Below, one piece after another: positions 7,453 to 14,543 of a stretch of DNA of 17,645 bases. The notes under the pieces were generated by a model that did not search any database, had not been told where the DNA came from, and saw only the letters and a program-made list of their open reading frames with translations. The DNA lies in NCBI GenBank assembly GCA_902783615.1, contig CACZRQ010000167.1:1-17645 (forward strand), read 5' to 3'. This stretch comes from an uncultured Bacteroidales bacterium. GTDB lineage: Bacteria > Bacteroidota > Bacteroidia > Bacteroidales > Bacteroidaceae. Each line of letters begins with the position of its first letter. Within the stretch, counting starts at the first letter, position 1. Both the position numbers and the translations under genes were made by a program.

Positions 7453-7484
7453 CAAATATATGGGGTTCTTTTCAAACCACCAAA
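7453..7484 (-). promoter_or_regulatory. Bacteroidetes-type promoter of the trp operon
   Basis: On the minus strand TTTG (7484-7481) is followed after exactly 20 bp by TATATTTG (7460-7453). This matches the known Bacteroidetes primary sigma factor promoter, a -33 TTTG and a -7 TAnnTTTG. Transcription would start about 6-9 bp later, near 7447-7444, leaving roughly 20 nt before the leader-peptide ATG. Position, spacing and the leader downstream all agree. Confidence 0.82.
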
Positions 7485-7554
7485 TATTTTTAAGAAAAAG
7501 TTTAAAAATCCTCGTTTTTTTTTGTTACACCTATTTATATATATAGATGTTTTT

Positions 7555-8256
7555 TTAGTCTTTCAACGAATAGGTAACTGTTGTTACAACGCGCAGCTTC
7601 TTGATGTAAGGCGTTGTTTCATCGCGGTCATCAATCGAGAAGGTGCCCTGAGTGGCCTGCATGATGCCTCCCAAGCGGCTGTTGCTGTTCTCGGCAAACT
7701 GTAAAGCAGCCAGCTCGGCATTCTTGATGGCCTCTTGCATCATCTTCAGCTTCATCTCCTGGAAATCGGTGAAATCGTAGTTGATGTAACCTTCGTCGAT
7801 GGCAATGCCCTGACTCAGCAATTCGCCAATCTTGCCAGAAGCCTTGCGCACCTCGTCAACCTTCTTGGTTTTCACGGTGATGCTGGAAGTCATCTGATAG
7901 CGATAAGGCGATTTGTTCTCGCTCCACATGTTGCTGTTGCGGTCGTAAACGGTAGGAGAATTGATGGTAATCTCATCTTCACTCAGTCCGTTTTCCTTGA
8001 TGAAACTTACAATCACATCGCGTGTTCTGTTCACACTCTGATACAGCAGAGGCAAGTCGTTGCCCAACTGTGAGAAACTCAAAGGCCAAGTAACTGTGTT
8101 GGCTGGCACCTCATTCTCAGAGAGACCCTTCACGGTGACCTGACGGTCTTTGTTCACAAAATTGTCGATACCTGCCTTGAGGCAGTAACCTAACACAATG
8201 AGACCCAATGCAATGATGGCAGCCTCAATGATTCTGTTTTCTTTCTTCATAATCAT
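7555..8256 (-). CDS. SIMPL-domain (DUF541) membrane-anchored protein
   Basis: The 233-residue protein has an uncleaved-looking hydrophobic segment at about residues 9-27 (ending GLIVLGYCLKAG) and then a SIMPL (DUF541) domain: VTVKGLSENEVPANTVTWPL at the front, SITVKTKKVDEVRKASGKIGELLSQGI in the middle and a C-terminal MKLKMMQEAIKNAELAALQFAE helix followed by a closing strand. It probably sits at the inner membrane with the domain in the periplasm. The molecular function of most SIMPL proteins is not established. Its ATG overlaps the stop of the nucleotidyltransferase gene (8253-8256), so it belongs to the same transcription unit; an ATG two codons later is an alternative start. Fold assignment is firm, role unknown. 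Confidence 0.85.
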   Translation of the reverse strand: MIMKKENRIIEAAIIALGLIVLGYCLKAGIDNFVNKDRQVTVKGLSENEVPANTVTWPLSFSQLGNDLPLLYQSVNRTRDVIVSFIKENGLSEDEITINSPTVYDRNSNMWSENKSPYRYQMTSSITVKTKKVDEVRKASGKIGELLSQGIAIDEGYINYDFTDFQEMKLKMMQEAIKNAELAALQFAENSNSRLGGIMQATQGTFSIDDRDETTPYIKKLRVVTTVTYSLKD

Positions 8257-9035
8257 ATTGATTTTAAATTAAAATATTCATTAGCCTGTTGCAACGTTTC
8301 TGGCTTGCCAATGTCAAACCAAGTGATGTCTTTCAGCTCGTAGCCCTGCAGATGCATGGACTGGCAAACAGACAGATAGAATGGAATGATGGAGAATTTT
8401 CCTTGCCATTCTGTGCCTTTGTCCATCTTTTTAAATAGGGTAGGAGAAATGACATGAATGCCCTCGAAAGCCAATTCGCGATGCAGGGAAGCATTGGGCA
8501 CAAAATCGGCAGGCTTGACCTCTCCTGTGGAATGGTTAAGCCATCCATGCAGACGCATTTCTTTGTCGAAGAGCAATTTGCGAGTGGTGTTACGATCGCT
8601 CACAAGCAAGGTGGCATCGGCACCACTGGCCACATGACTGCGATAAACCTCGCCCAAATCGATGTTGCTCAAGATATCTACATTGTGCACCAAGAACGGC
8701 TCGTCACCATCTAAGAAAGGCTGGGCTTTCAAGATGCCACCACCTGTGTCCAACAGCTCATCCCTTTCATCGCTGATATGGATAGTCATGCCGAAGTTGT
8801 CGTTAGCCTGCAGGAAATCAATGATTTGCTGACCGAAATGATGGATGTTGATGGTTACATCATTGAAGCCAAAACCCTTGAGGCGCAGCAAGGTGTGCTG
8901 CAGCATGGGGATGCCTCCCACAGGCACCAACGCCTTGGGAATGCTATCCGTGATGGGACGCAAGCGAGAACCAATGCCTGCCGCGAAGATCATGGCTTTG
9001 CGACAATTATCCATTATTTTTCCCTTTCCATTCAT
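8253..9035 (-). CDS. MurU-like sugar-1-phosphate nucleotidyltransferase
   Basis: The 260-residue protein begins AMIFAAGIGSRLRPITDSIPKALVPVGG, the nucleotide-binding signature of the NTP-transferase family. LLDTGGGILKA, the metal-binding LVHNVDILSN and a C-terminal WFDIGKPETL follow. The short form without an added domain, together with TGGGI, resembles MurU, which makes UDP-MurNAc from MurNAc-1-phosphate. The gene upstream encodes the matching type of sugar kinase, which supports that reading, but mannose-1-phosphate or glucose-1-phosphate transferases look similar. The start at 9035 overlaps the kinase stop (ATGA at 9032-9035); an internal Met at residue 8 (MDNCRKAM) could be the real start. 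Confidence 0.85.
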   Translation of the reverse strand: MNGKGKIMDNCRKAMIFAAGIGSRLRPITDSIPKALVPVGGIPMLQHTLLRLKGFGFNDVTINIHHFGQQIIDFLQANDNFGMTIHISDERDELLDTGGGILKAQPFLDGDEPFLVHNVDILSNIDLGEVYRSHVASGADATLLVSDRNTTRKLLFDKEMRLHGWLNHSTGEVKPADFVPNASLHRELAFEGIHVISPTLFKKMDKGTEWQGKFSIIPFYLSVCQSMHLQGYELKDITWFDIGKPETLQQANEYFNLKSI

Positions 9036-10456
9036 TTTGCACTAAGTACTTGTTGGATATTCTGTTCGCGATGAACCAGATTCACCTCCACACCAAATTT
9101 CTCGTTTAGATGTTCAGCCAGATGCTGGGCTGCATAGACTGATCGATGCTGCCCACCTGTACAGCCAAAACATACCGAGAGGTTGGTAAACCCACGCTCC
9201 ATGTATCGCTTGACTGATGCATCCACCAAAGCATAGACATGCTTCAGGAAGGTGAGAATCTCTCCATCTTCCTCCAAGAACTGAATCACGGGTTTGTCAA
9301 GTCCGATGAACGGTTTGTAGCGATCGTACTTACCAGGATTGTTCACGGCACGGCAATCGAACACAAAGCCTCCACCATTGCCTGTTGGGTCATCTGGAAT
9401 ACCTTTCTTATAGGCAAAGCTCATGATCTTCACCACCAACGGCTTCTTCTGCTGATCCTTAAACTGCTTCAACTCTGTGAGTTGCTTCAACACTTCGCAC
9501 AAGTAAGGATATTCTGGATACGACGATTTCAACAGCTGACGCAGGTTTTCCATCGCAAATGGAATGCTTTGCATGAAGTGAGGTTTCTTCTCGAAATAAC
9601 CCCTGAAGCCATAGGCACCCAATACCTGCATAGTACGGAACAGGACGAAATGACGCAGGGTAGAGTAGAACTCAGTCTCGTCGATACGCCTATAAACCCG
9701 AATGGCGTCGAGGTACTCTTGCAATAATTCCTGACGCAGACTCTCAGGGTAGTTAGCTTTCGCTTGCCACAGGAAAGAAGCCACATCGTAGTAGAATGGC
9801 CCTTTTCTACCTCCCTGAAAATCAATTAGCCACGGATCTCCATTCACAACCATTACATTGCGACTCTGGAAATCGCGATACATGAATGTGTCGCTTGAAC
9901 TCTGCAACAACACATCGGCCATGCGTTGGAAATCATCCTCCAAGAGATTCTCCTGGAATGACAATCCTGTGGCTTTGAGAAAGCAGTATTTGAAATAGTT
10001 CAAGTCCCAAAGGATGCTGCGTTGGTTGAACTCGGCTTGCGGATAGCAAACGCTGAAATCCATTCCCTCGGCACCCCTGAACTGAACCTTCGCCAACAGT
10101 CGCATGGTTTTCTTCAGCAAAATCTTCTCTTCTTCGCTGAACTGATGGGTGAGTCGCCCCTTTTCGATGGCTTTGAACAACAAGGTATCGCCCAAGTCCT
10201 GTTGGATATAATACATCTGGTCGTCAGTTTGGGCATACACCTCAGGCACAGGTAATCCTTTACGAAGAAAATGGTTGGCCATGTAAAGAAACGCAGCATT
10301 CTCAGCTTGCGATTCACCTCGCACACCAATCACGGTAGGATTTCCCTTTAGCCTGAAATACAGGCGATTTGAACCAGATGAAGGCATCTCTTCGATGGCC
10401 TCTGGCTCATGTCCTGTATAGGATTTGTATAATTGTTGAAGTTGTTCGTTCATCAT
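9032..10456 (-). CDS. AmgK-like amino-sugar kinase fused to a RapZ C-terminal domain
   Basis: This 474-residue protein has two parts. Residues 1 to about 330 form an aminoglycoside-phosphotransferase-like kinase with a SGSNRLYFRL nucleotide loop (27-36), the catalytic loop YRDFQSRN (193-200, Asp195) and the metal-binding IDFQGGRKGPFYYD (211-224). These match AmgK, which phosphorylates MurNAc and GlcNAc at the anomeric carbon. Residues from about 340 match the C-terminal domain of RapZ, with SFAYKKGIP (346-354), FDCRAVNNP (366-374) and the signature GCTGGQHRSV (431-440). In E. coli that domain binds glucosamine-6-phosphate and regulatory RNA. The N-terminal P-loop half of RapZ is absent. The fusion suggests a kinase whose activity or output is tied to amino-sugar level; this is inference. 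An ATG one codon later is an equally good start. Confidence 0.88.
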   Translation of the reverse strand: MMNEQLQQLYKSYTGHEPEAIEEMPSSGSNRLYFRLKGNPTVIGVRGESQAENAAFLYMANHFLRKGLPVPEVYAQTDDQMYYIQQDLGDTLLFKAIEKGRLTHQFSEEEKILLKKTMRLLAKVQFRGAEGMDFSVCYPQAEFNQRSILWDLNYFKYCFLKATGLSFQENLLEDDFQRMADVLLQSSSDTFMYRDFQSRNVMVVNGDPWLIDFQGGRKGPFYYDVASFLWQAKANYPESLRQELLQEYLDAIRVYRRIDETEFYSTLRHFVLFRTMQVLGAYGFRGYFEKKPHFMQSIPFAMENLRQLLKSSYPEYPYLCEVLKQLTELKQFKDQQKKPLVVKIMSFAYKKGIPDDPTGNGGGFVFDCRAVNNPGKYDRYKPFIGLDKPVIQFLEEDGEILTFLKHVYALVDASVKRYMERGFTNLSVCFGCTGGQHRSVYAAQHLAEHLNEKFGVEVNLVHREQNIQQVLSAK

Positions 10457-10475
10457 ATTCCTTCATTTTATTGGG

Positions 10476-10483
10476 CGAATATA
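10476..10483 (-). promoter_or_regulatory. Possible -7 box for the kinase-MurU-SIMPL unit
   Basis: TATATTCG on the minus strand differs at one base from the Bacteroidetes -7 consensus TAnnTTTG and lies 20 bp before the kinase ATG. A clear -33 TTTG at the expected distance was not found (TTAG is nearest), so this is tentative. Confidence 0.3.
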
Positions 10484-10505
10484 CGATTTTTTCAAGATAA
10501 TATGC

Positions 10506-10513
10506 TAACTTTG
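10506..10513 (+). promoter_or_regulatory. Probable -7 box for the cbiA-adenosyltransferase unit
   Basis: TAACTTTG fits TAnnTTTG exactly and lies 20 bp before the cbiA ATG at 10534, giving a very short leader of about 14 nt. No convincing -33 TTTG lies 19-21 bp upstream. The whole divergent gap is only 77 bp, so it cannot hold a full-length cobalamin riboswitch between this start and cbiA. Confidence 0.5.
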
Positions 10514-10533
10514 TGAAATAAAATTGATTTTAT

Positions 10534-11865
10534 ATGAGAAATTTGCCTCAATTCTTGATTGCTGCTCCATCTTCGGGGGCTGGGAAGACCACCGTGAGTC
10601 GTGGACTGATGGCTTTGCTGGTTAGGAAAGGCATGAAAGTGCAACCCTATAAATGTGGCCCAGACTATATTGATACCAAGTTCCATGAAGCTGTATGCCA
10701 TCGTTCATCCTACAATCTCGACACCTTTATGGCTTCCTTTGCTCATGTGCAAGAGGTTTATACTCAGCATGCTCAAGATGCCGATGTGTGCATTGTGGAG
10801 GGCATGATGGGCTTGTTCGATGGCTTCGACTGTGATAGGGGATCGTGCTCAGAGGTGGCCAGGGTGTTGGGTTTGCCTGTCATCTTGGTGGTGAATGCCC
10901 AGAGTGCAGCTTTTTCAACAGCTGCCTTGATCAGCGGATTCCTGCATTTCAGGTATGATGTGAAGATTGCTGGTGTGATTTTCAACAATGTAGGCTCGAA
11001 GAAACACAAAGACATGCTGTGGGATGTGTGTGAGCACCTGCATGTACCTTGTTTCGGATATATTCCCAAACGCCAGGAACTGATGCAATCGTCGAGGTAT
11101 TTGGGCTTGGATTTCAGTGAGATGAATGGCGATGAGTATTTGTCCAATCTGATAGAGGAGCATGTGGATTGGCAAGGATTGCTGCAAGCCACCAAGTGTG
11201 AACTGCCTGTGGTGCTGGAACATAAGAATGAAGATGACAAACCTATGGAACCCATGAACATACTGGTGGCCAGCAACGAAGAATCGTTCTCATTCATATA
11301 TGCCGAGCACATGGATATCTTGCATAAAATGGGAAAGGTGTCTTTCTTCAATCCAGAAGAAGATCAGGAGATTCCTGCCAACATCGACTTGCTATATCTG
11401 CCTGGGGGCTATCCTGAAAAGCATGCTGCAGCGCTGACGAAAGCGAAGAAAACCAGAGAGTCCATCAGACGATATATAGCATCTGGCGGTAAGACATTGG
11501 CTGAATGTGGCGGTATGATCTATCTCTCTCAAGGTATAGTGGCAGATGAGAATCAGTTCTATGAAATGGCTGGCGTTCTGCCATTTAAGATTTCGATGCG
11601 GAAGCAGGACAGAAAGTTATCGTTGGGTTATCGCGATTTTGACTGGAGGGAACAGCGCTATCGTGGGCATGAGTTCCACTATACTCAGTTCTTGCCAGAG
11701 GAACCTGTGCCAACAACCTCACTTCGTGTGTTCGATGCGAAATCACGACCTGTAGATAGTCCGTTGTTCATATCGAAGAATCTGATTGCCAGCTATACTC
11801 ACCTCTATTGGGGTGAGACGGGTTTCTTGGAATTGTTTAAACCTGACCCAAATTATTCGAAGTGA
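10534..11865 (+). CDS. cbiA: Cobyrinate a,c-diamide synthase
   Basis: CbiA/CobB amidates the a and c side chains of the corrin ring using ATP and glutamine. The 443-residue protein is the usual length. The N-terminal half is a dethiobiotin-synthetase-like ATPase with APSSGAGKTT (11-20), YKCGPDYIDTKFH (39-51) and VEGMMGLFDG (88-97). The C-terminal glutaminase domain has GGYPE (291-295), the nucleophile Cys325 in LAECGGMIYLS, GHEFHYT (378-384) and YTHLYW with the likely catalytic His423. It is a single plus-strand gene facing the minus-strand cbi operon. The adenosyltransferase begins one base after its stop, so the two are co-transcribed. The substrate is assigned as cobyrinic acid, not hydrogenobyrinic acid, because the neighbouring genes belong to the early-cobalt route. 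Confidence 0.94.
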   Translation: MRNLPQFLIAAPSSGAGKTTVSRGLMALLVRKGMKVQPYKCGPDYIDTKFHEAVCHRSSYNLDTFMASFAHVQEVYTQHAQDADVCIVEGMMGLFDGFDCDRGSCSEVARVLGLPVILVVNAQSAAFSTAALISGFLHFRYDVKIAGVIFNNVGSKKHKDMLWDVCEHLHVPCFGYIPKRQELMQSSRYLGLDFSEMNGDEYLSNLIEEHVDWQGLLQATKCELPVVLEHKNEDDKPMEPMNILVASNEESFSFIYAEHMDILHKMGKVSFFNPEEDQEIPANIDLLYLPGGYPEKHAAALTKAKKTRESIRRYIASGGKTLAECGGMIYLSQGIVADENQFYEMAGVLPFKISMRKQDRKLSLGYRDFDWREQRYRGHEFHYTQFLPEEPVPTTSLRVFDAKSRPVDSPLFISKNLIASYTHLYWGETGFLELFKPDPNYSK

Positions 11866-11866
11866 T

Positions 11867-12367
11867 ATGAAGAAGATCTATACGAAAACTGGAGATGAAG
11901 GGATGACGAGTCTCAGGGGTGGTGTAAGGGTGCCCAAGGATGATGTCCGCATTGAGGTCAATGGTACCATCGACTTGCTCAATGCCTTGATAGGCAAGCT
12001 GATTGCTATGCCAGAAATAGGTGAGGAATGGAAACCTTTCCTGACAAAGATACAAGAGGAGTTGATGGTGGTGATGAGTCATGTTGCTACACCTTTAGAT
12101 AAGACCAATCCTCGCGTGTTGCATGTTGTTGAATTGACAGAACAGATGGAACGGTTGATAGATGAACTGAATGCCAAAGCCGAAGGTCCTGCAGGTTTTA
12201 TCTTGCCAGGAGGCTCATTGGCTAAAGCTGAAATCCATATAGCTCGAACCATCGCCAGACAGGCTGAACGAAGGTTGTGGACAGTAAACAGACACTATCC
12301 GGTTAATCCTGACATTCTGCGATTTATGAACCGTTTGAGCGATTTCTTCTTTGCTTTGGCTTTGTAG
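11867..12367 (+). CDS. PduO-type cob(I)alamin adenosyltransferase
   Basis: The enzyme transfers the adenosyl group of ATP to the cobalt of a reduced corrinoid. From the ATG at 11867, one base after the cbiA stop, the protein has 166 residues. It opens with IYTKTGDEGMTSLRGG, the ATP-binding segment of the family, and closes with FILPGGSLAKAEIHIAR, ARQAERR and MNRLSDFFFALAL, the second half of the active site. An upstream in-frame ATG at 11786 lies inside cbiA and adds a non-family extension, so it is rejected. The usual GTVDELN reads GTIDLLN here (Leu37 for Glu) and the usual RxxER helix has ARQAERR; both look like tolerated changes. Family assignment is firm. Confidence 0.92.
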   Translation: MKKIYTKTGDEGMTSLRGGVRVPKDDVRIEVNGTIDLLNALIGKLIAMPEIGEEWKPFLTKIQEELMVVMSHVATPLDKTNPRVLHVVELTEQMERLIDELNAKAEGPAGFILPGGSLAKAEIHIARTIARQAERRLWTVNRHYPVNPDILRFMNRLSDFFFALAL

Positions 12368-12369
12368 TT

Positions 12370-13401
12370 TTACTCTTGTGCATCATTCTTATGTTTGCCA
12401 AACAACACCATAGCCACGATGGGAGCACCAATCAGTGCTGTAACTGAATTGACAGGCAAAACACCCTCATAGCCAGGCATTCGAGCCATCAGGTTGCAAA
12501 GCAAAGCCAAGGCTGCACCAGCCAAGACACAGGCAGGCAAAAGAATGCGATGGTCGGAGGTGCGGAAGATAGCCCTACATAGATGTGGAACAGCCAATCC
12601 CAAGAACATGATAGGTCCGCAATAGGCTGTCACGATGGCTGCCAATGTGCCTGAACAGCAAATCACCTTGGTGCGAGTCCACTTGATGGGAAGTCCCAAA
12701 CTGCGAGCATATCCATCACCTAACAGTAACAGGTTCAACGATTTAACCAATGTCATCGAGAGAGGGAGCAAGATAAGCATCAGCGTAACGAATAGCAGCA
12801 TTTGATCGCCTGATACGCGAGAGAAACTACCCAATCCCCACACCACAAACGCCTTGACATCTTCTTCATTGCTGAAAAACTTCAACACGCCGATGATGGC
12901 AGTGGCCAAGTAGCCTATCATTACACCTATTACCAACAAAGTGACGTTTCCTTTTACTTTGTGAGATACCCACACGATGAGCGAGAGCACTGCCAATGAG
13001 CCCACTATGGCTGCAATAGACATAGCTGCATCGCCCAAATAACCTAAGCGACTCAGGGCAACGCCTCCCAGAGAACCTGAGAGCAATACCACGAAACCAA
13101 CACCCAAGGTAGCGCCACTGCTCACACCCAATACCGATGGACCAGCCAAGGGGTTGCGGAAAACGGTCTGCATCTGTGCACCACTCACAGCCAGACCTGC
13201 GCCAGCCACCATCGCCGTCAGTGCTTGGGGTAAACGGGAGCGAAGGATGATGTTGCGCCAAATCTCCTGCTGGCTGTCCTCACCCAAAAGAATCAGGCAG
13301 ACGCTCTTGAGTGGAATCTCGATGGTGCCAACAGCCAAGTTGAGGGCGAACAGCACCAAGATAAGCAGGAACAAGAGGATAAGATGGGTGGTGGTCTTCA
13401 T
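12370..13401 (-). CDS. BtuC/FecCD-family ABC transporter permease
   Basis: The 343-residue protein is strongly hydrophobic, with about ten predicted membrane spans. It carries the family segment GAQMQTVFRNPLAGPSVLGVSSGATLG (residues 74-100) and late-loop VPHLCRAIFRTSDHR followed by PVNSVTALIGAPIV, the pattern of cobalamin and iron-siderophore permeases. Its ATG overlaps the stop of the binding-protein gene (13398-13401), so the two form one transporter. The gene ends the minus-strand operon, with just 2 bp separating its stop from that of the facing adenosyltransferase gene. Cobalamin or another corrinoid is the favoured substrate because of the neighbours; heme or an iron chelate cannot be ruled out. 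The cognate ATPase is not in the window. Confidence 0.9.
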   Translation of the reverse strand: MKTTTHLILLFLLILVLFALNLAVGTIEIPLKSVCLILLGEDSQQEIWRNIILRSRLPQALTAMVAGAGLAVSGAQMQTVFRNPLAGPSVLGVSSGATLGVGFVVLLSGSLGGVALSRLGYLGDAAMSIAAIVGSLAVLSLIVWVSHKVKGNVTLLVIGVMIGYLATAIIGVLKFFSNEEDVKAFVVWGLGSFSRVSGDQMLLFVTLMLILLPLSMTLVKSLNLLLLGDGYARSLGLPIKWTRTKVICCSGTLAAIVTAYCGPIMFLGLAVPHLCRAIFRTSDHRILLPACVLAGAALALLCNLMARMPGYEGVLPVNSVTALIGAPIVAMVLFGKHKNDAQE

Positions 13402-14540
13402 GGTAATAATTTGTAATAAACTGGTTGATAATCAGCTGGCAATACCTCTGGATGGAAAACATACACCAAGTCGGAGAGCAGCACATCAGGCTCTACAGGC
13501 GCTTTCTCATAATACGGACTTCGTTTCATGTTGCAATAAACCACTTTGTGTTCTTTGAACGACTTGAACAATTCATTTCTTGGTTCGCTGGCCTTCAAGG
13601 CATCGTAGCTGAAATCGCCAGGAAAACTGTTGAGGATGCGCCAGTAGTCGGCATTCGCTGCCATCGCATATAGCTTTTCAAACTCGATGTTCACGCCACC
13701 ACTATTAGGGTCATCTTTCAATACATAGTCGGCTCCAGCATCAGCAAATATCTGAGCCAGAAAACTCTTGCCACCCACTGCATACCAGTTGCCCCCATGC
13801 ATTTCTCCACTGAGTACGGTGGGACGATGTTCTGCCTTTGCAGCCATCTCTTTGATGTGGTCATAACGTTCGCAGATACCCTCGAACAGCTTGTTGGCCT
13901 GCTCTTCCTGCCCAATGAACAAACCTATGAATTTCAACCATTCAGCTTGTCCAAGTGGATGCAACTCCTTGTAACCCAAGTGGGGAACCAGTGTGATGCC
14001 AGTCTGCTTGATGGCTTCATAGCCACCTCTCTTGAAGGGAGAGATGAAGATGACATCAGGATTGGCAGCCATAATCACCTCTGCATCGAAATCACCTTCA
14101 GAACCAATGGTGAATATCTTGCCATCTTTCACTCGCTGCAAAACATTTTCATTGAACAGATTCTTGGTGCTGGTGATGCCAGACACATGGTCTAAGGCAT
14201 CGAGCACAATGAAATCGGCCAGTTGCAACATGGTCATGCAGATGGATTTGTTGATGGGTGTACGCACAACGGTATAATCCTGAGGCACCTCAAACGACTT
14301 GAGTTGTTTGGGAACCAAAGCAAAATGCCAAGCAGTAGATTCTTCTGCTTGTGGGTCTTGGATGTCAATCAAGTAGATGCCGTCTGTCAGACTTTTCACT
14401 TGAAAGCCTTGGGCGTAAGACAATTGACTGTTGACTGTTGACCAATCACCAGGATTATCACTATTGGCTTTTTTCCCTTTGCAGCAGCAAAGCATGCAAG
14501 CCAAGATGCACAAACCGATTGTTCTGATAAAACACTTCAT
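13398..14540 (-). CDS. ABC transporter substrate-binding lipoprotein, BtuF/FecB type
   Basis: The 380-residue protein starts with a lipoprotein signal, MKCFIRTIGLCILACMLCCC, with a cluster of cysteines at 15 and 18-20; ILAC with Cys15 is the best lipobox. The mature part is a periplasmic binding protein of the cobalamin/iron-chelate class: RTPINKSICMTMLQLADFI, then ANPDVIFISPFKRGG, a linking helix and HGGNWYAVGGKSFLAQIFADAGADY in the second lobe. Pairing with the overlapping BtuC-type permease and the B12 genes upstream suggests corrinoid uptake. Between residues 31 and 40 the reading frame crosses three tandem 7-bp repeats (plus-strand 14424-14444), in a region expected to be a flexible tether after the lipid anchor. 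It begins 3 bp after the cbiJ-cbiD stop. Confidence 0.86.
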   Translation of the reverse strand: MKCFIRTIGLCILACMLCCCKGKKANSDNPGDWSTVNSQLSYAQGFQVKSLTDGIYLIDIQDPQAEESTAWHFALVPKQLKSFEVPQDYTVVRTPINKSICMTMLQLADFIVLDALDHVSGITSTKNLFNENVLQRVKDGKIFTIGSEGDFDAEVIMAANPDVIFISPFKRGGYEAIKQTGITLVPHLGYKELHPLGQAEWLKFIGLFIGQEEQANKLFEGICERYDHIKEMAAKAEHRPTVLSGEMHGGNWYAVGGKSFLAQIFADAGADYVLKDDPNSGGVNIEFEKLYAMAANADYWRILNSFPGDFSYDALKASEPRNELFKSFKEHKVVYCNMKRSPYYEKAPVEPDVLLSDLVYVFHPEVLPADYQPVYYKLLP

Positions 14541-14543
14541 ATC

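Noticed and set aside
7528..7557. Hairpin after the SIMPL gene stop (ACATCTAT / ATAGGTGT) as its terminator
   Set aside because: On the minus strand it is followed by A residues, not T. The T-tract is on the side that would serve plus-strand transcription, and no plus-strand gene ends there. Not called.
11786..11866. Longer adenosyltransferase beginning inside cbiA
   Set aside because: The added 27 residues are a frame shadow of the cbiA 3' end, while the family motif begins right at the ATG at 11867.
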